DNA from: Cytospora piceicola
Taxonomy: Eukaryota > Ascomycota > Sordariomycetes > Diaporthales > Cytosporaceae
Assembly (NCBI GenBank): GCA_023375675.1
Contig: JALQBC010000004.1
Coordinates: forward strand, 248,001-312,000
Direction of reading: 5' to 3'
Length of the DNA: 64,000 nucleotides
In this document: positions 20,894-33,475 of the stretch, piece by piece
How positions within the stretch are numbered: the stretch's first letter is position 1
Layout of the letters: the number at the start of each line of letters is the position of its first letter
Notes under the pieces: model-generated
What the model was told of the DNA's origin: nothing
The model's database searches: none
What the model saw: only the letters and a program-made list of their open reading frames with translations
Program-made: the position numbers and the translations under genes

Positions 20894-22549
20894 TCAAAGC
20901 TCATAAGCCCGCAATGTCTCATCCATAAGCAGCCTCTCCATCGCCTCCCTCTCCATACAAAGACTTACATCAAAGTTCCCTGTCTCCGCGACGTCATCCA
21001 TGATCTGTAGCACCCCGTCTATCCGCGGCATCCTGCCCTGGACATACCTCGGCCTCACCCCGCTACCACCCAGGAAATCCACCTCATACGCCCCCGCTCT
21101 CGTCCAGGACGTCACGATGGTGTGCCTCTCCCCGACGAAGCCCTGCCACAGCCGCTGCGGGCAGACCTCGTGCGCCGCGTCGTGGAGGTACGACGCCACC
21201 GCCTCGGGGGTGAAACGGGCCACCATCGCCCTGACGGACAGGGCGACGGGGCCGATCGAGGTCGCGGCCGAACAGACCTCGGAGCCGGGCCGCGCGACGT
21301 GCCCGAGCAGGATGGGCGAGCCCAGGAACGCGTCCGGCAGGGGCGGCCGGACGCGGCTGCGGAGCCCGAGGGTGATGTTCAAGTGGACCGGGCCGGCCTC
21401 GTCTTGCAGCTGGCGGGCACGGGTGATCAGGATCCACATGTGCGCCAGCACGGCATCGAGCCGTGATATCGGCCTTGCGTTCCCCGGGAGACTGGCCTGC
21501 GCTGCCTTCTTCATCCTCGCCGCCTCGCCTGCCCCGAACCGTATCTGCACGTGGTCCACCGGTGCTGACTGGTCCCACGTCGGCCAGGGCGGAAACGTGG
21601 AAGGGCTCAGCCGCAGCCCTCGCAACTCGTCGTCGTCCGGCTTGGTCGGAATCGTGGATGCCTCCGCCCAGTCAGGATAGCCAGGCGCATCTTTAGCCCA
21701 CCAGTCGAAGCGGTGTATGGGCAGAGACCGAGCCTGCTCGACCTTGGCGGCATCCGGCTCCGTCCCGTTGGCGAGGCCGGCATGTCGGTCAAGCTGCTCC
21801 GGGTCGAACACCGGCTCTGGTCGGCTGGCCTGTCCACGAGAGGAGGGATCCTGTGGCCCTTCGAACAACAGCCGCGAGCGTTCCGCCCAGAAGTGTACAA
21901 ACTGTAGCAAACAAGCCGCATCCGCGAGACAATGCGTGATAGTCACACCGACAGCAAACCCCCCACACCTGAATTTTGTGATTTGGACGGCCACGCCCGG
22001 CAATCCTTCGAAGTGGGCCAAGCTAGGCCCAAACGCGAGATCGCACCCGGGCAGCAACCTGTCCTGGGGAAATTCCGTGGCGACCCAGACCTTTCTCGTT
22101 ATTTTGCGCTCCTCTGTACTCGGCACGACATCCCTAAGGTCTAGGTCGTACTCGGCAAGTACGAGTTCCACGCCAGGATCTTCAGCCGTACCGTACGACA
22201 CGATCGGCCGGCCGAGGTAGTGGGGGTTCACATCTCCGGGCTTGGCCGCGTCCTCCTTTGTGGCCCATCGGAGCTGGCCCGCAAAGTGTGGGAAGAAGTC
22301 CAGTGTCTGCCGCAGTGATAGTTCCAAATGGTCGAAGAGCAGGGCGCCATTTTGTGATGCCTGGCTCTGCTCGTAGAGCCAGACAGCCGCGCAGGGGGTG
22401 AAGCGCGCAACGGTCGCGTCGACGATGGACAGTTTTGTAAGTGTTGCTTGTTCTGGCAGCGTTCTTGTTGCTGGGAAGACTCTCCTCCGGGTGGAGATCA
22501 CCCGGCTGGTAGGCGGGGGCTGATCAGCCGTCATACCGCCTTGGACCAT
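20894..22549 (-). CDS. BAHD-type acyltransferase (transferase family)
   Basis: Single exon, 551 aa. It has the BAHD catalytic HxxxD motif as H-C-L-A-D at residues 206-210 within TITHCLADAACLLQF. A C-terminal segment EVDFLGGSG near residue 490 takes the place of the structural DFGWG motif. The early ALLFDHLELSLRQTLDFFPHFAGQL segment is typical of fungal members. Such enzymes move acyl groups from acyl-CoA to alcohols or amines, often in secondary metabolism (the trichothecene 3-O-acetyltransferase relatives). No polyketide synthase, P450 or regulator lies near it, so there is no sign of a biosynthetic cluster and the substrate is unknown. Confidence 0.85.
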   Translation of the reverse strand: MVQGGMTADQPPPTSRVISTRRRVFPATRTLPEQATLTKLSIVDATVARFTPCAAVWLYEQSQASQNGALLFDHLELSLRQTLDFFPHFAGQLRWATKEDAAKPGDVNPHYLGRPIVSYGTAEDPGVELVLAEYDLDLRDVVPSTEERKITRKVWVATEFPQDRLLPGCDLAFGPSLAHFEGLPGVAVQITKFRCGGFAVGVTITHCLADAACLLQFVHFWAERSRLLFEGPQDPSSRGQASRPEPVFDPEQLDRHAGLANGTEPDAAKVEQARSLPIHRFDWWAKDAPGYPDWAEASTIPTKPDDDELRGLRLSPSTFPPWPTWDQSAPVDHVQIRFGAGEAARMKKAAQASLPGNARPISRLDAVLAHMWILITRARQLQDEAGPVHLNITLGLRSRVRPPLPDAFLGSPILLGHVARPGSEVCSAATSIGPVALSVRAMVARFTPEAVASYLHDAAHEVCPQRLWQGFVGERHTIVTSWTRAGAYEVDFLGGSGVRPRYVQGRMPRIDGVLQIMDDVAETGNFDVSLCMEREAMERLLMDETLRAYEL

Positions 22550-23104
22550 AATCTTGATCTGTGTTCTTCCTCGCGGTTTTCCAATTATACGTAGTCAGTC
22601 TTGCAGGACATGTACAACATTCACAACTTTCTAAGAGAGAGGCGCTACTTTTATACCTGCATCCTTTCCGTTGCGAGCTACCTCGCAAGGTGACCGACTA
22701 TGATGGTGGATGAGTCCAAATGAGTATCTTGGGGCAATGCGTTTACAGACGGGCTAGCGCACTGCATGGGGGTCGACATTGGGTGTCGCCATGCCCCGGC
22801 CGAAATATGGCGAAGTGACTCATGTCTCGGCAGGCTATACCAATGATATATGTAGCATATCTCCGTACGGTGGATATTGTGGCGAACAACTTCAGCTGTG
22901 GGCATACAGCCTTCCAGATCTTGCCTATTCTCTATGATTACCCAAGAGGCGCGTATCAAGGTCAGCTCCGCCAGTTCGAGTTGTCACAAATCAAGAGACA
23001 AGTTAGAAGCTGCAGAGCGACTACAACAGAAGGTATTTCGATATGGTTAGATGTCTAGAGTGAGGGAGTCCCAAAGAACCCTCTATATATAAAGCGAATC
23101 ATCT
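22550..23104. other. Intergenic
   Basis: Promoter of the acyltransferase and 3' flank of the transhydrogenase. No gene seen. Confidence 0.45.
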
Positions 23105-26100
23105 CTAGAACCTGGATTCAATAGACGCTTTCAAAGCTAGAAGTCATATTAATTAGCATACTTCCTCCACTGCTGGATGTCTGCAGAAAACTAGAGGCTG
23201 GGATATCCTACTCACCATCACAAGTGGTCTTTGCATCTCCGAATAGCATCTTAGTCCCGGGCATGTAAAACATAGGATTTGGCACGTCAGCTGCCATGAA
23301 GTCAGTGTCCGCTTGTTTGAAGCTCCAGTGCCTTAGTATCAAACTACTACTCACCGTAACCACTCGCCATTCCTCTCTTCATCACGATAGTTTGCTTGCT
23401 CTTCCAGGCATTGAGTACCGGCATACCAGCAATTGGGCTTCCAGGCTCCAAAGCAATGGGATTGACAGTGTCATTTGCTCCGATGACGAGAGTGACGTCT
23501 GTATTATTGAAGTCGTCGTTGATCTCGTCCATCTCCAGCACAACATCGTATGGGACACTTGCTTCCGCGAGGAGGACATTGCATTGTCCTGGCATGCGAC
23601 CAGCGACAGGGTGAATCGCAAACCGCACGTTGATACCTTTCGAGCGCAGCAGCTTTGTCATGTCCGATATAGCATACTGTGCTTTCGCAACAGCCATACC
23701 ATATCCCACCACAATGATCACCGATTCAGCATTGACTAGTGCATCAGCAACGTCCTCCACGTTTGTCTGTGTAACGCTGCCCTCGATTTTGTAGTCGGTT
23801 TGTGAAGGAGCCGCGATGCCACCAAAGAGGACATTCGTGATCGACCGGTTCATCGCGACGCACATGATGTACGACAGGATAGAACCAGATACGCCAATGA
23901 GGGCTCCAACCGTTGTCAAGAGTGGATTCTCGAGCATAAAGCCTTCCGCAACTAGGGCAAAACCGGAGTAGGCATTGAGTACAGTGATGACGACGGGCAT
24001 ATCGGCGCCGCCGATTGCTGCAGTTGTCGTGTAACCCTTGATGAAAGATAATGCCGTGTTGGCAGCGAGTGCCCCTGCAGCAATCATTGGGGATCCGGGG
24101 GCCATAGTCACGAAAGCGCCCATTGTACCAATATTTGTTGCGAGCAGCCCGGAATTGATAATGTGGCGTCCTGGGAGGATTGTGGGCTTCGATGACATTC
24201 TTCCTGCAAGCTTAAGGAACGCCACAATAGAACCAGTGAAGGTGATGCCGCCTGAAACATGTCAGCCAGCTATTATTTTCGCGGTTAGATATGGGAAATT
24301 ACCGATCAGGACGCCTAAGTAGGCAGTCACTAAATGCAATGTTGAAACGTGGCTGAGATCCGCCATCACGCTGCCAATGGAAGTCAGGACAGCCGCCAAA
24401 CCAACAACAGAATGAAGAGCCGCCACGGTCTGGGGCAGGTCGGTAGGTGTGATGCGTTTGCCGATAACAAAGCCTACGTATACAGGTTAACATACTTTGC
24501 ACCTACAAGACGGTGAAGGAATTTCTGACCAACAATACTCCCAAGGGATGCCAAAAGGCCGAATTGGGTCAGGACTTCGGGGGAGAACCCGACAGCCAAT
24601 AAAGAGGCCAGCACACCGGATCCAACACCAAGTATGCCAAGCATGTTACCCATACGCGCGGTAGCCTGGGAGCCCAAGCCTGAGAGGGAACTGATGCAGA
24701 GAATCGAGCTGACCATGTAACCTGCTTGGACGAGTCCTGCTGCTCCGGTCGAGGCAGCCGCCAAATAGCCGCCCCCGAACAGGACCCCAGGAACGGCGTA
24801 TAGCCAAGGGTATTCCGGTGGATCTGTTGGACGTTTGAACATATCGAGCATTCGCTTTGTAATCACGAAACCTCCAGCGACGTTTACAAAGGCAAGTAAG
24901 ACTGATGCGGCACCGAAAGTTTGAGGGATCGTCTCTGGCAGATAACCTCCGCCCAGAACGAAAACACCGCCAATACCTACCATTCCGGATATCGCATTGG
25001 TCACGGACATCAGAGGAGAATGAAGAGCGGGTGAAACGCCCCAGACCACACGGTAACCGATCAAAGAAGCAAGTCCGAAGGTAAAAGCATTGCCCATGAA
25101 AGCTGGACCCGTCAATTTCCCGAGTGCAAGGGCAGTGGCCATACCGCCGGTGACGAATCCAACTTCTCGAGAGGTCTTCTGGAATGGAGTCAAGGCCACG
25201 ACTTCTTCCTCCTTGGCAGCCGCTGCAGTAGGGACCACCGGGGGTGGTGGCGGCGCCGGGCGGGGAGCCGGTGGAATAACTCCGCCTTTTTGGGTAACGA
25301 TAGCACCTCGTACGACTTCATCGTTGAGGTCGACACCAAATTCCTTCTCAGCAGGGGCCATGGATAGCAAAAACTTTGTGATGTTGTTCGAGTACAAGGT
25401 GGATGATTGCGTTGGAAGTCTCGAGGGTAGATCAGTGTAGCCTGTGTATGGAGATCAGACGAACGTGTAGATTAAGAAGGCGAATCGCAGACCTACCGAT
25501 AACCTTAACGCCGTGATGTGTGATCAGCTTTCCTGGCTGCGTCTTCTCACAGTTACCACCGGCTTCAGCTGCCAAGTCAACAACCACTGAACCAGGTTTC
25601 ATTATTTCGACCATACTCTTTGTTATAAGCTTTGGGGCTGGTCGCCCAGGTATCAGAGCAGTCGTGATGATGATGTCGACTTCTCGGGCTTGCTCGGTAA
25701 ACAGTTTCATCTCGGCTGCGATGAATTCCTTTGACATCTCTTTCGCGTAACCACCAGCGCCTGAGCCTTCTTCCTGCAGTTCCACCTCGACGAACTCAGC
25801 ACCAAGAGACTGGACCTGTTCGCGAGCGGCAGACCGCGTATCAAACCCCCGAACGATGGCGCCAAGCCTTCTGGCAGTGGCAATGGCACTCAGACCTGCA
25901 ACTCCCGCACCGATGACGAGAACTTTGCACGGCGGGATCTTTCCAGCAGCAGTAACCTGGCCAGTGAAGAAACGACCAAAATTGTTCGAAGCTTCAAGTA
26001 CAGCCTTGTACCCAGCTATGTTGGCCATGGAGCTGAGTGCATCAAATACTTGGGCACGGCTGATGCGGGGGATCAGATCCATAGCGAATGCAGTGGCCTT

Positions 26101-26838
26101 CTTCGCGGCGATCTTCTCAACCAGTGGCTTGTTCTGTGCAGGCTGGAGAAAGCTGATGACGGTCTGGCCTTCGTGCATATAATCTGCCTCAGCAAGGCTA
26201 GGGCCCCGGACCTTGAGTACAATGTCCGCTTGTTTCCATACAGAAGTCGCATCGTCAACAAGTGTGGCACCAGCTCCTTCGTAGGCCTGGTCCAAGAAGT
26301 CGGCTTCAGCGCCAGCGCCTCGCTGGAGAATAACCTTGGCGAAGCCTTTCTTGAGCAGAAGAGCGACATTCTGCGGAGTGAGAGCCACGCGTCTTTCGTT
26401 GGCATAGGTCTCACGAGGAACACCAACAGTCAACTGCGAGTAGGGCGTGGTAGAGGGTATGACTCTGGTGGAGTAGCTTTGGCATGATGCTGTGGGCGCC
26501 AAGGTTGGGATGTGAGCTAACACAGAAGCATGGCGAACGAGTTGCAGAGGTTGATTCTTGAGTAAGTCAGGCTCAATGCAAGGGTAAGGTATCTTTTTAC
26601 GAGCTCCATTCGTGTAGTAATAGCATTGACGCTGCTGGACAGAGAGGTAGCGAGCACAGACGGCGGAAGCAGGAACTGAATCGAGGAATTAGATCATCGA
26701 TACTTCAATCACCGAGGGCCCAAGCCGCTTACCTGGGACACCGCGCGAAGAACGCTGGACGAGTGCTTCGATAGCATTTGGGGTGGAAGAGGCATGCGTG
26801 CAATAGGCCAGTGCTGGCCGAGTCAAAGAGAAGGACAT
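23105..26838 (-). CDS. NNT: NAD(P) transhydrogenase, mitochondrial (proton-pumping)
   Basis: Seven exons on the minus strand: 26838-26733, 26675-25497, 25441-24530, 24473-24303, 24251-23355, 23290-23216 and 23136-23105. They make 1123 aa, and all six introns (51-79 bp) are phase 1. The N-terminus is basic and Ser/Ala-rich, fitting a mitochondrial presequence. Then come domain I ([26 protein letters not shown] for NAD(H)), the membrane domain II in two blocks around a Pro-rich linker ([12 protein letters not shown]), and domain III ([40 protein letters not shown]) for NADP(H). It transfers hydride from NADH to NADP+ using the proton gradient and supplies mitochondrial NADPH. For intron 3, donor GTCAGA gives a 56-bp intron; the better-looking GTAGGT downstream would leave only 33 bp and breaks the conserved sequence. 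Full length and apparently intact. Confidence 0.93.
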
Positions 26839-27727
26839 GACGCCGGAATATGACTGCCTGCAGTCTGCGCAACAGACTTGTCTCAGCCGGTTGTTATCAT
26901 CTGGCGGTCGGTCGCGTCAGGCCTGATCGAAGCATCCAACGTCGATGCAGATGGAGTTGCCGAGTGCAGCTCGATTAGCAGCAGGGTTCGTCGTACAGTA
27001 CGAGACTGCTTGGTAACTTCCAGTGTTCCAAGACGCCTCCCAAGAAGTTGACGGTCTCAAGGACAGTCTGGGACTTAGGAGTTGCAACAGCCAGATTTGG
27101 GGACTGAATGGAGGAAGGAGTAAAGACCAAAGAAAGATTCCACCTGCTCGTGTTCGAGACGCGAAGAGGGAAGTTGCTTTCTCCATCCCGCAACCCCTCA
27201 CACTTCCCCATTTCCCTTTCCTCCTACAATATTCAAATCAGGAGGCGCCCGAGCGGTCACCAGGCCACACCACACTGGTTGCCAGCAGAGTCTGCAACAT
27301 GATGCACACACTAAAGACGTGCACCCCGCATTTCTCGAGCCCTTGGCTTGAAGGGTAACGTTCCGTATGTCCTACCCCAGGCATTGCCACTGGTGGGGTA
27401 AAATGCGGAGAGGATTGCGGGGAGAAACAGCCCGTGTCCAGCTTGGGCAAAGCCAATGCTGCAGCTGAGACAAAGAGCGACAAACACAAGGGGCAGGCGA
27501 AGCTGCCGGCTATATCGTAACAGCCCCCGTGTTAGTTTCTTGCCCCTGGACAACAAGTTGAACGGAAACAATCAGAGGACAGCTGGAACATGTAGTTATC
27601 AATGAAATAATGTCCTGGAGCCAAGAACCCTTCAACTTCTTGGCCAAAGTGTACCCTGGTTGCTTACCGAGTCAGACCACTAGTCTATGCTATACAATAT
27701 AGTTGCCCTATTTTAAGAAAAAACATC
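26839..27727. other. Intergenic between transhydrogenase and tRNA
   Basis: No protein gene seen; short frames only. Confidence 0.45.
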
Positions 27728-27799
27728 GTCTGCCTAGTATAGTGGTAAGTACACTTCGTTGTGGCCGAAGAAACCCATGTTCGATTCATGGGGCAGACA
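27728..27799 (+). tRNA. tRNA-His (anticodon GTG)
   Basis: A 72-base cloverleaf without intron. The acceptor stem GTCTGCC pairs with GGCAGAC (seven pairs), discriminator A at 27799. The anticodon stem CTTCG/CGAAG encloses the loop TTGTGGC with anticodon GTG at 27761-27763. The T arm has a TTCGATT loop closed by CCATG/CATGG. A-box (TAGTATAGTGG) and B-box (GTTCGATTC) are present. A T-run four bases downstream is the expected pol III terminator. The extra 5' G of mature tRNA-His is normally added after transcription. Confidence 0.95.
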
Positions 27800-28566
27800 A
27801 CATTTTTTCCCTTTCTTGCATCTGTGGATTGGATATATTTTTGGCGACGAGCCTTGGTTATAGGTAGACGAAAAGTTCTCACTGAGTGGGCTTATTGTGT
27901 TCCAATTCCATGATGACCCAGGAGGTCTAATGAATGGAGGTACGGACTGCTACAATGTTGTACTAACCTCCAGGGCTGATGATTCATTCTCCGATTCACC
28001 TCGTGTTTTTTTTTTTTTTCGCTTTGGTCTTTCTTAATGTACTCAGAGACGTTTAATCAATTTGAAAATATAAATCCTATTTTGTTTTACCCCCCCAAGG
28101 CGACCCAACGCCGATATATGAAATAAATCACTTTTATGAGCATCAGGCCCAGTTGCCTTTGCATCTTGCCTTGCGGGTCTTTGTGACGCGGCTTTTTCGT
28201 CTCCCATTACCCTTCCACCCCTCCCAAAGCAGTATATGCGGACAGACTGCGATTGTGAAAGATGGCACACACAGAACCCTAATTGCCTTTTTTTGGCCCA
28301 ACATACAGACAGCTGGGCCTGAAGGAGGATCGTCTGTAAAATTGTCCCGATAAGTCCCATGGGGACGCTTCCAGCGCCAGTCTTAGGGTATCCCGGAGGT
28401 TCTCCCATAACCTGGGTCCCCGTTCTCTTGTGAATAGGCTAGAAGTAGCCTGCATCTTGATAACGAGATCTCGTTGAGACCTCACTCTGTGCGTTGGCGC
28501 TTGGCGGCTAGGTGGATGTTAGCATTTGTATTTCGGCATCGTTACGGTGACCGTTCGGGTGTGCGT
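27800..28566. other. Intergenic, 3' flank of homocitrate synthase
   Basis: No gene. A T-run of 13 at about 28007 is a simple-sequence tract. Confidence 0.45.
27803..27808 (+). terminator. RNA polymerase III terminator
   Basis: A run of six T immediately after the tRNA-His gene. Confidence 0.8.
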
Positions 28567-30389
<1,823 letters not shown>

Positions 30390-30474
30390 TTTTGTATGGG
30401 TATCTTGGTGTTGTTGTGTTGAAAGTGTGGAAAAGATGGATGGACAAAATTTCGGACGGGGGGCGGCACTTAAA

Positions 30475-30521
30475 GAGTCACTACGTACGTAGAGTCACTT
30501 GTAGAGTCACTCGTAGAGTCA
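30475..30521. promoter_or_regulatory. Four GAGTCA (Gcn4/CPC1 half-site) repeats upstream of homocitrate synthase
   Basis: GAGTCA (TGACTC on the gene's strand) begins at 30475, 30492, 30504 and 30516; the last three repeat in 12-base units of form gtagagtcac plus two. They lie about 85-130 bases before the ATG. TGACTC is the core recognised by the Gcn4/CPC1/CpcA bZIP activator of amino-acid genes, and lysine genes are known targets in fungi. Regulation is inferred from motif and position. Confidence 0.6.
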
Positions 30522-30522
30522 C

Positions 30523-31400
30523 CATTACCAATGCGCTGCCAACGACAAGATAGATTTAATTTCACCGGAAAATCCTGTCAGAACGATCATGGTTCCTCAT
30601 CGCTTCCCATGTCGCATTGCCGATTACTATTACAGTAGGTGTTTGACAGTAGGTAAAAATGCATTTTCGACATTCAATCTAAGTCACATGGCCAAGATTA
30701 TCATATAACAGTTTCTTTTCCGACTCGGATTGAAGCAATTGCCAAGTAGATCATCCTCTAGAGATGTCCGAAAAGTAGTTTGGCAACCCTTGGTGCCCCC
30801 AGTGAAATTCAAACAAACCCTAGTCAATGCTGGAAAATAGCTTACCCAGGTCCAGAGCACTGCGCACCCACTGGCCTGCATGACGTCGATTGAAGAGAGC
30901 CCCACGGGGAACCTGCAAGGGACCACTCTGATCCTCCGATGCCGGCAGTGGAATTCCACCTCGGTTATCACCAACTATTCGCTGCTTACATACAGTGCCA
31001 TGACAGCGCTCATTGGAGCGTCATTGAGGCTGGAATTTGGAATCTGGAATCGAGATGAGTACTTCCCTACACAAATAACTCACCCCCATGATCGTGTGGC
31101 GCATCGAGGATATGTTGGCCGTTCTTGCCGTGAACCCGTTCTGCGCTGTTGCTCATTCTGAACAGCTAGAGAAGACATCTTCGGGGCAAGAGGCCAAGTT
31201 CAACAAGAGCACACATCGGGGTTTTATTCCAATCCCAAGAATTGATTGCCATGCTAGTACATACTTAGCCATATAGGACGGGCACACGATACTATCGAGA
31301 TGGACCATTTCCCTTCCACACACCCCGGCATCCTGCCGCAGCTTCAAGAAAGAAAATGATGACCCGCCTCTCAGCAACAGCACAGGTATATAGTCAGGTA
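30523..31400. other. Intergenic
   Basis: Upstream of homocitrate synthase and downstream of the small secreted protein. No gene seen. Confidence 0.45.
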
Positions 31401-31908
31401 CTAGTTGGTGCAAGGCGAACTGCAGCGTCCAATATGATCTGCATCCGGGTTTAGACAGACATTTGGGCCGCCCCCAAAGGCCTCGCCGCTGCACGCACAC
31501 ACAACCTCGATCTTCACTGGGCCGGTATATGGTTCGTCCTTGATACCATCCCGCTTTTTGGGCACCGCGGCCTGTGGCACACACAGGAAGAGGGCCTGCA
31601 TAGGATCGGTCTTCGTGGTGCCATTTGTAGAATCACACAGCCCTCCAGCGCAGTAGGCAGTGAGAATAGTAGCCTCGTCAAAGTCTAAGGTCAACCATCA
31701 GTGACTGATCATACAAAGGGGAAGGGGAGGTGGCAATACTCTTTTGCTGCTTCAGGATGTACCCGCAGTAGGTATAGCCAATGCCACAACTGGCTCCAGT
31801 CGAGTTGGACACGAAAGGTGCCGTTGCCGATTCAAGGTCCATACCGTGTTTCATGGCGAGTTTTGCAGCCACCAGGGGGGCGAGCATCAGGCTGGCAATA
31901 GCTTTCAT
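31401..31908 (-). CDS. Small secreted cysteine-containing protein (effector-like)
   Basis: Two exons, 31908-31740 and 31684-31401, with a 55-bp intron; 150 aa. The start MKAIASLMLAPLVAAK is a signal peptide. The mature part opens after about 16 residues and carries nine cysteines, including SCGIGYTYCGYILK early, YCAGGLCD, EVVCACSG and RCSSPC near the end. Small size, secretion and even cysteine number (allowing for one unpaired) are the usual profile of fungal small secreted proteins. I recall the CGIGYTYCGYIL segment as common in unnamed Sordariomycete proteins, but have not verified it. A TATATAAG box sits about 125 bases upstream. Role unknown; host interaction is only a possibility. Confidence 0.7.
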
Positions 31909-32032
31909 CTTTGTGCTGGCTGGGTGAGGTAATATGGACGAGGAAGTGCTTGGAAATTGAGTACGGTCTAGAGGTTTGTATTGAGCATCGCAAGTAGGCA
32001 ATGGGAACATTTGCTCATGATGTGCTAAGAGC

Positions 32033-32040
32033 TTATATAG
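32033..32040 (-). promoter_or_regulatory. TATA box of the small secreted protein gene
   Basis: CTATATAAGC on the minus strand, about 125 bases before the ATG at 31908. Sequence and distance only. Confidence 0.4.
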
Positions 32041-33475
32041 ACATGCCGTCCTTTCTTACTGCTGACGTTGGGCCTTCAGGCTTCACTTACCAAGTTGCAC
32101 CCGTTGACAAACTTGGCGAGCTTAGGTGGCCTGGCGCATGTGCAAAGTTGCCATGCTGCGACTGGGCTTGACTACAGGCCCAGATTGTCCCTACACAAGA
32201 AGATATGCCATCCACAAGACACACACCCCGCTGGGGACCAGCCACCTAGTTGTAGTGACAGGCAACACGGAGTCTGAAGGCCAGTCGCCTTGCGGTCTTT
32301 GGAATATCCACGTAGGACGATGAGACGTGAAGGGGCCGTCCTACCTGCAACTGTTTGACATGATCCAAGACTCCAGTTTGCGATTTGTGATCAGGCCACG
32401 ATCTAGGCGAGCATATCGTTGCGAACCGTCACATAATCCTTGCCTGGAGACTTGCCGGGCCAGGCTTGGCCAGTGATACTGCCCCCATCTTGACTAAATC
32501 AACCTATTGAGCAACGCCTGGTAGACTGCAGATGATTCTCCTGGGAACAGTTTTCGCCCAACTTGGCTTGGGGGGACGTCAGTACGAGACAGTACAACAT
32601 GAGAACCCATAACATCCTTCTCATCCTGGTAACTCGAAGCCCTGCACTCGTGGACACCTACCTGCTCTGGGCCTCCCTCCTTGTTCCTCCCGGCCGTGGT
32701 GACGATGGTGCACTTGCAACACAGACTCAAACAGAGGAGCCACTGCCGGCGAGCCACAAAAGCAAGAGTGCTCGTGTCTTGAGATGTCCTGCGTTCGATC
32801 TGATTTCAATCCCTCCAAATGTCCAAAGGCATCGGCTTCCGGGAGATTGGCGAGATCACAATGCTTTGCCCTGCCACATCATAGCAGTGAGACACGAAAG
32901 ACGAGATTTCTGCGTAGCAGGTCCGTCTCAGGTTCCATGCAGCTTGGTGGAGTGATGCAGATATGAGTATATGGCGAGATGCATCTTCTCCGTGTCGTCA
33001 CATTGATGGGAAGTACTGAAAGATTCGCATCCCAGAGTACCTAAGTACTTAGCACTCAAGGTTTCTGGAAGGAAAAGAAGGAGGGTGTCTTAAGATTCTG
33101 ACTAAGACTTTAGACAGCCTATGTGCCCACCTGCAGGTACCTAAGCTGCTAGGTACTTAGGTACCTAGGTAGGTACTTGTGGGGTCCAGCTGCTGTGGAC
33201 CAGGGCGCCTGCTTGATTTTGGGAGAGAGTTTTTTTGTTTTGGAAAGCTGCTCTCTCTCACAACTAGGCACTGCCCCGCCATTGAAATCCGACCTCGCAC
33301 CACCTTGCCCCCGTGTCGCATATCCTGGCCGGCAGTAACTGGGAGTTCTCCGCCTCAATTGACCACTCCACGCTAGCCATCGTTCCTCCTCCTCCCACGA
33401 GGAATCCCACCCGAACATACCCAATCCGTACAACTCGCAATTCCAAACTTCCGGTCCAGCACGCGACAGGACACA
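32041..33475. other. Divergent intergenic region
   Basis: No gene supported. It contains a dense run of AGGTACCTAAG/CTTAGGTACC motifs at 33135-33178, about 300 bases before the porphobilinogen deaminase ATG, and a pyrimidine-rich leader after it. Confidence 0.5.
33135..33178. repeat. Cluster of TAGGTACCTA palindromic motifs
   Basis: Five overlapping near-palindromes of the type AGGTACCTA / AGGTACTTA within 44 bases. The same motif occurs singly in many intergenic regions of this window (near 2257, 5693, 7950, 17613, 19828, 33037, 36572, 44765 and 47068). Confidence 0.55.

Noticed and set aside
20894..22549. Secondary-metabolite gene cluster around the acyltransferase
   Set aside because: Neighbours are hypothetical genes and a transhydrogenase; no synthase, P450, transporter or cluster regulator within reach.
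23149..23183. Alternative last exon of the transhydrogenase starting at 23180
   Set aside because: It needs a 35-bp intron, too short. The acceptor at 23137 gives a 79-bp intron with a CTAAT branch site and a family-like C-terminus ([12 protein letters not shown]).
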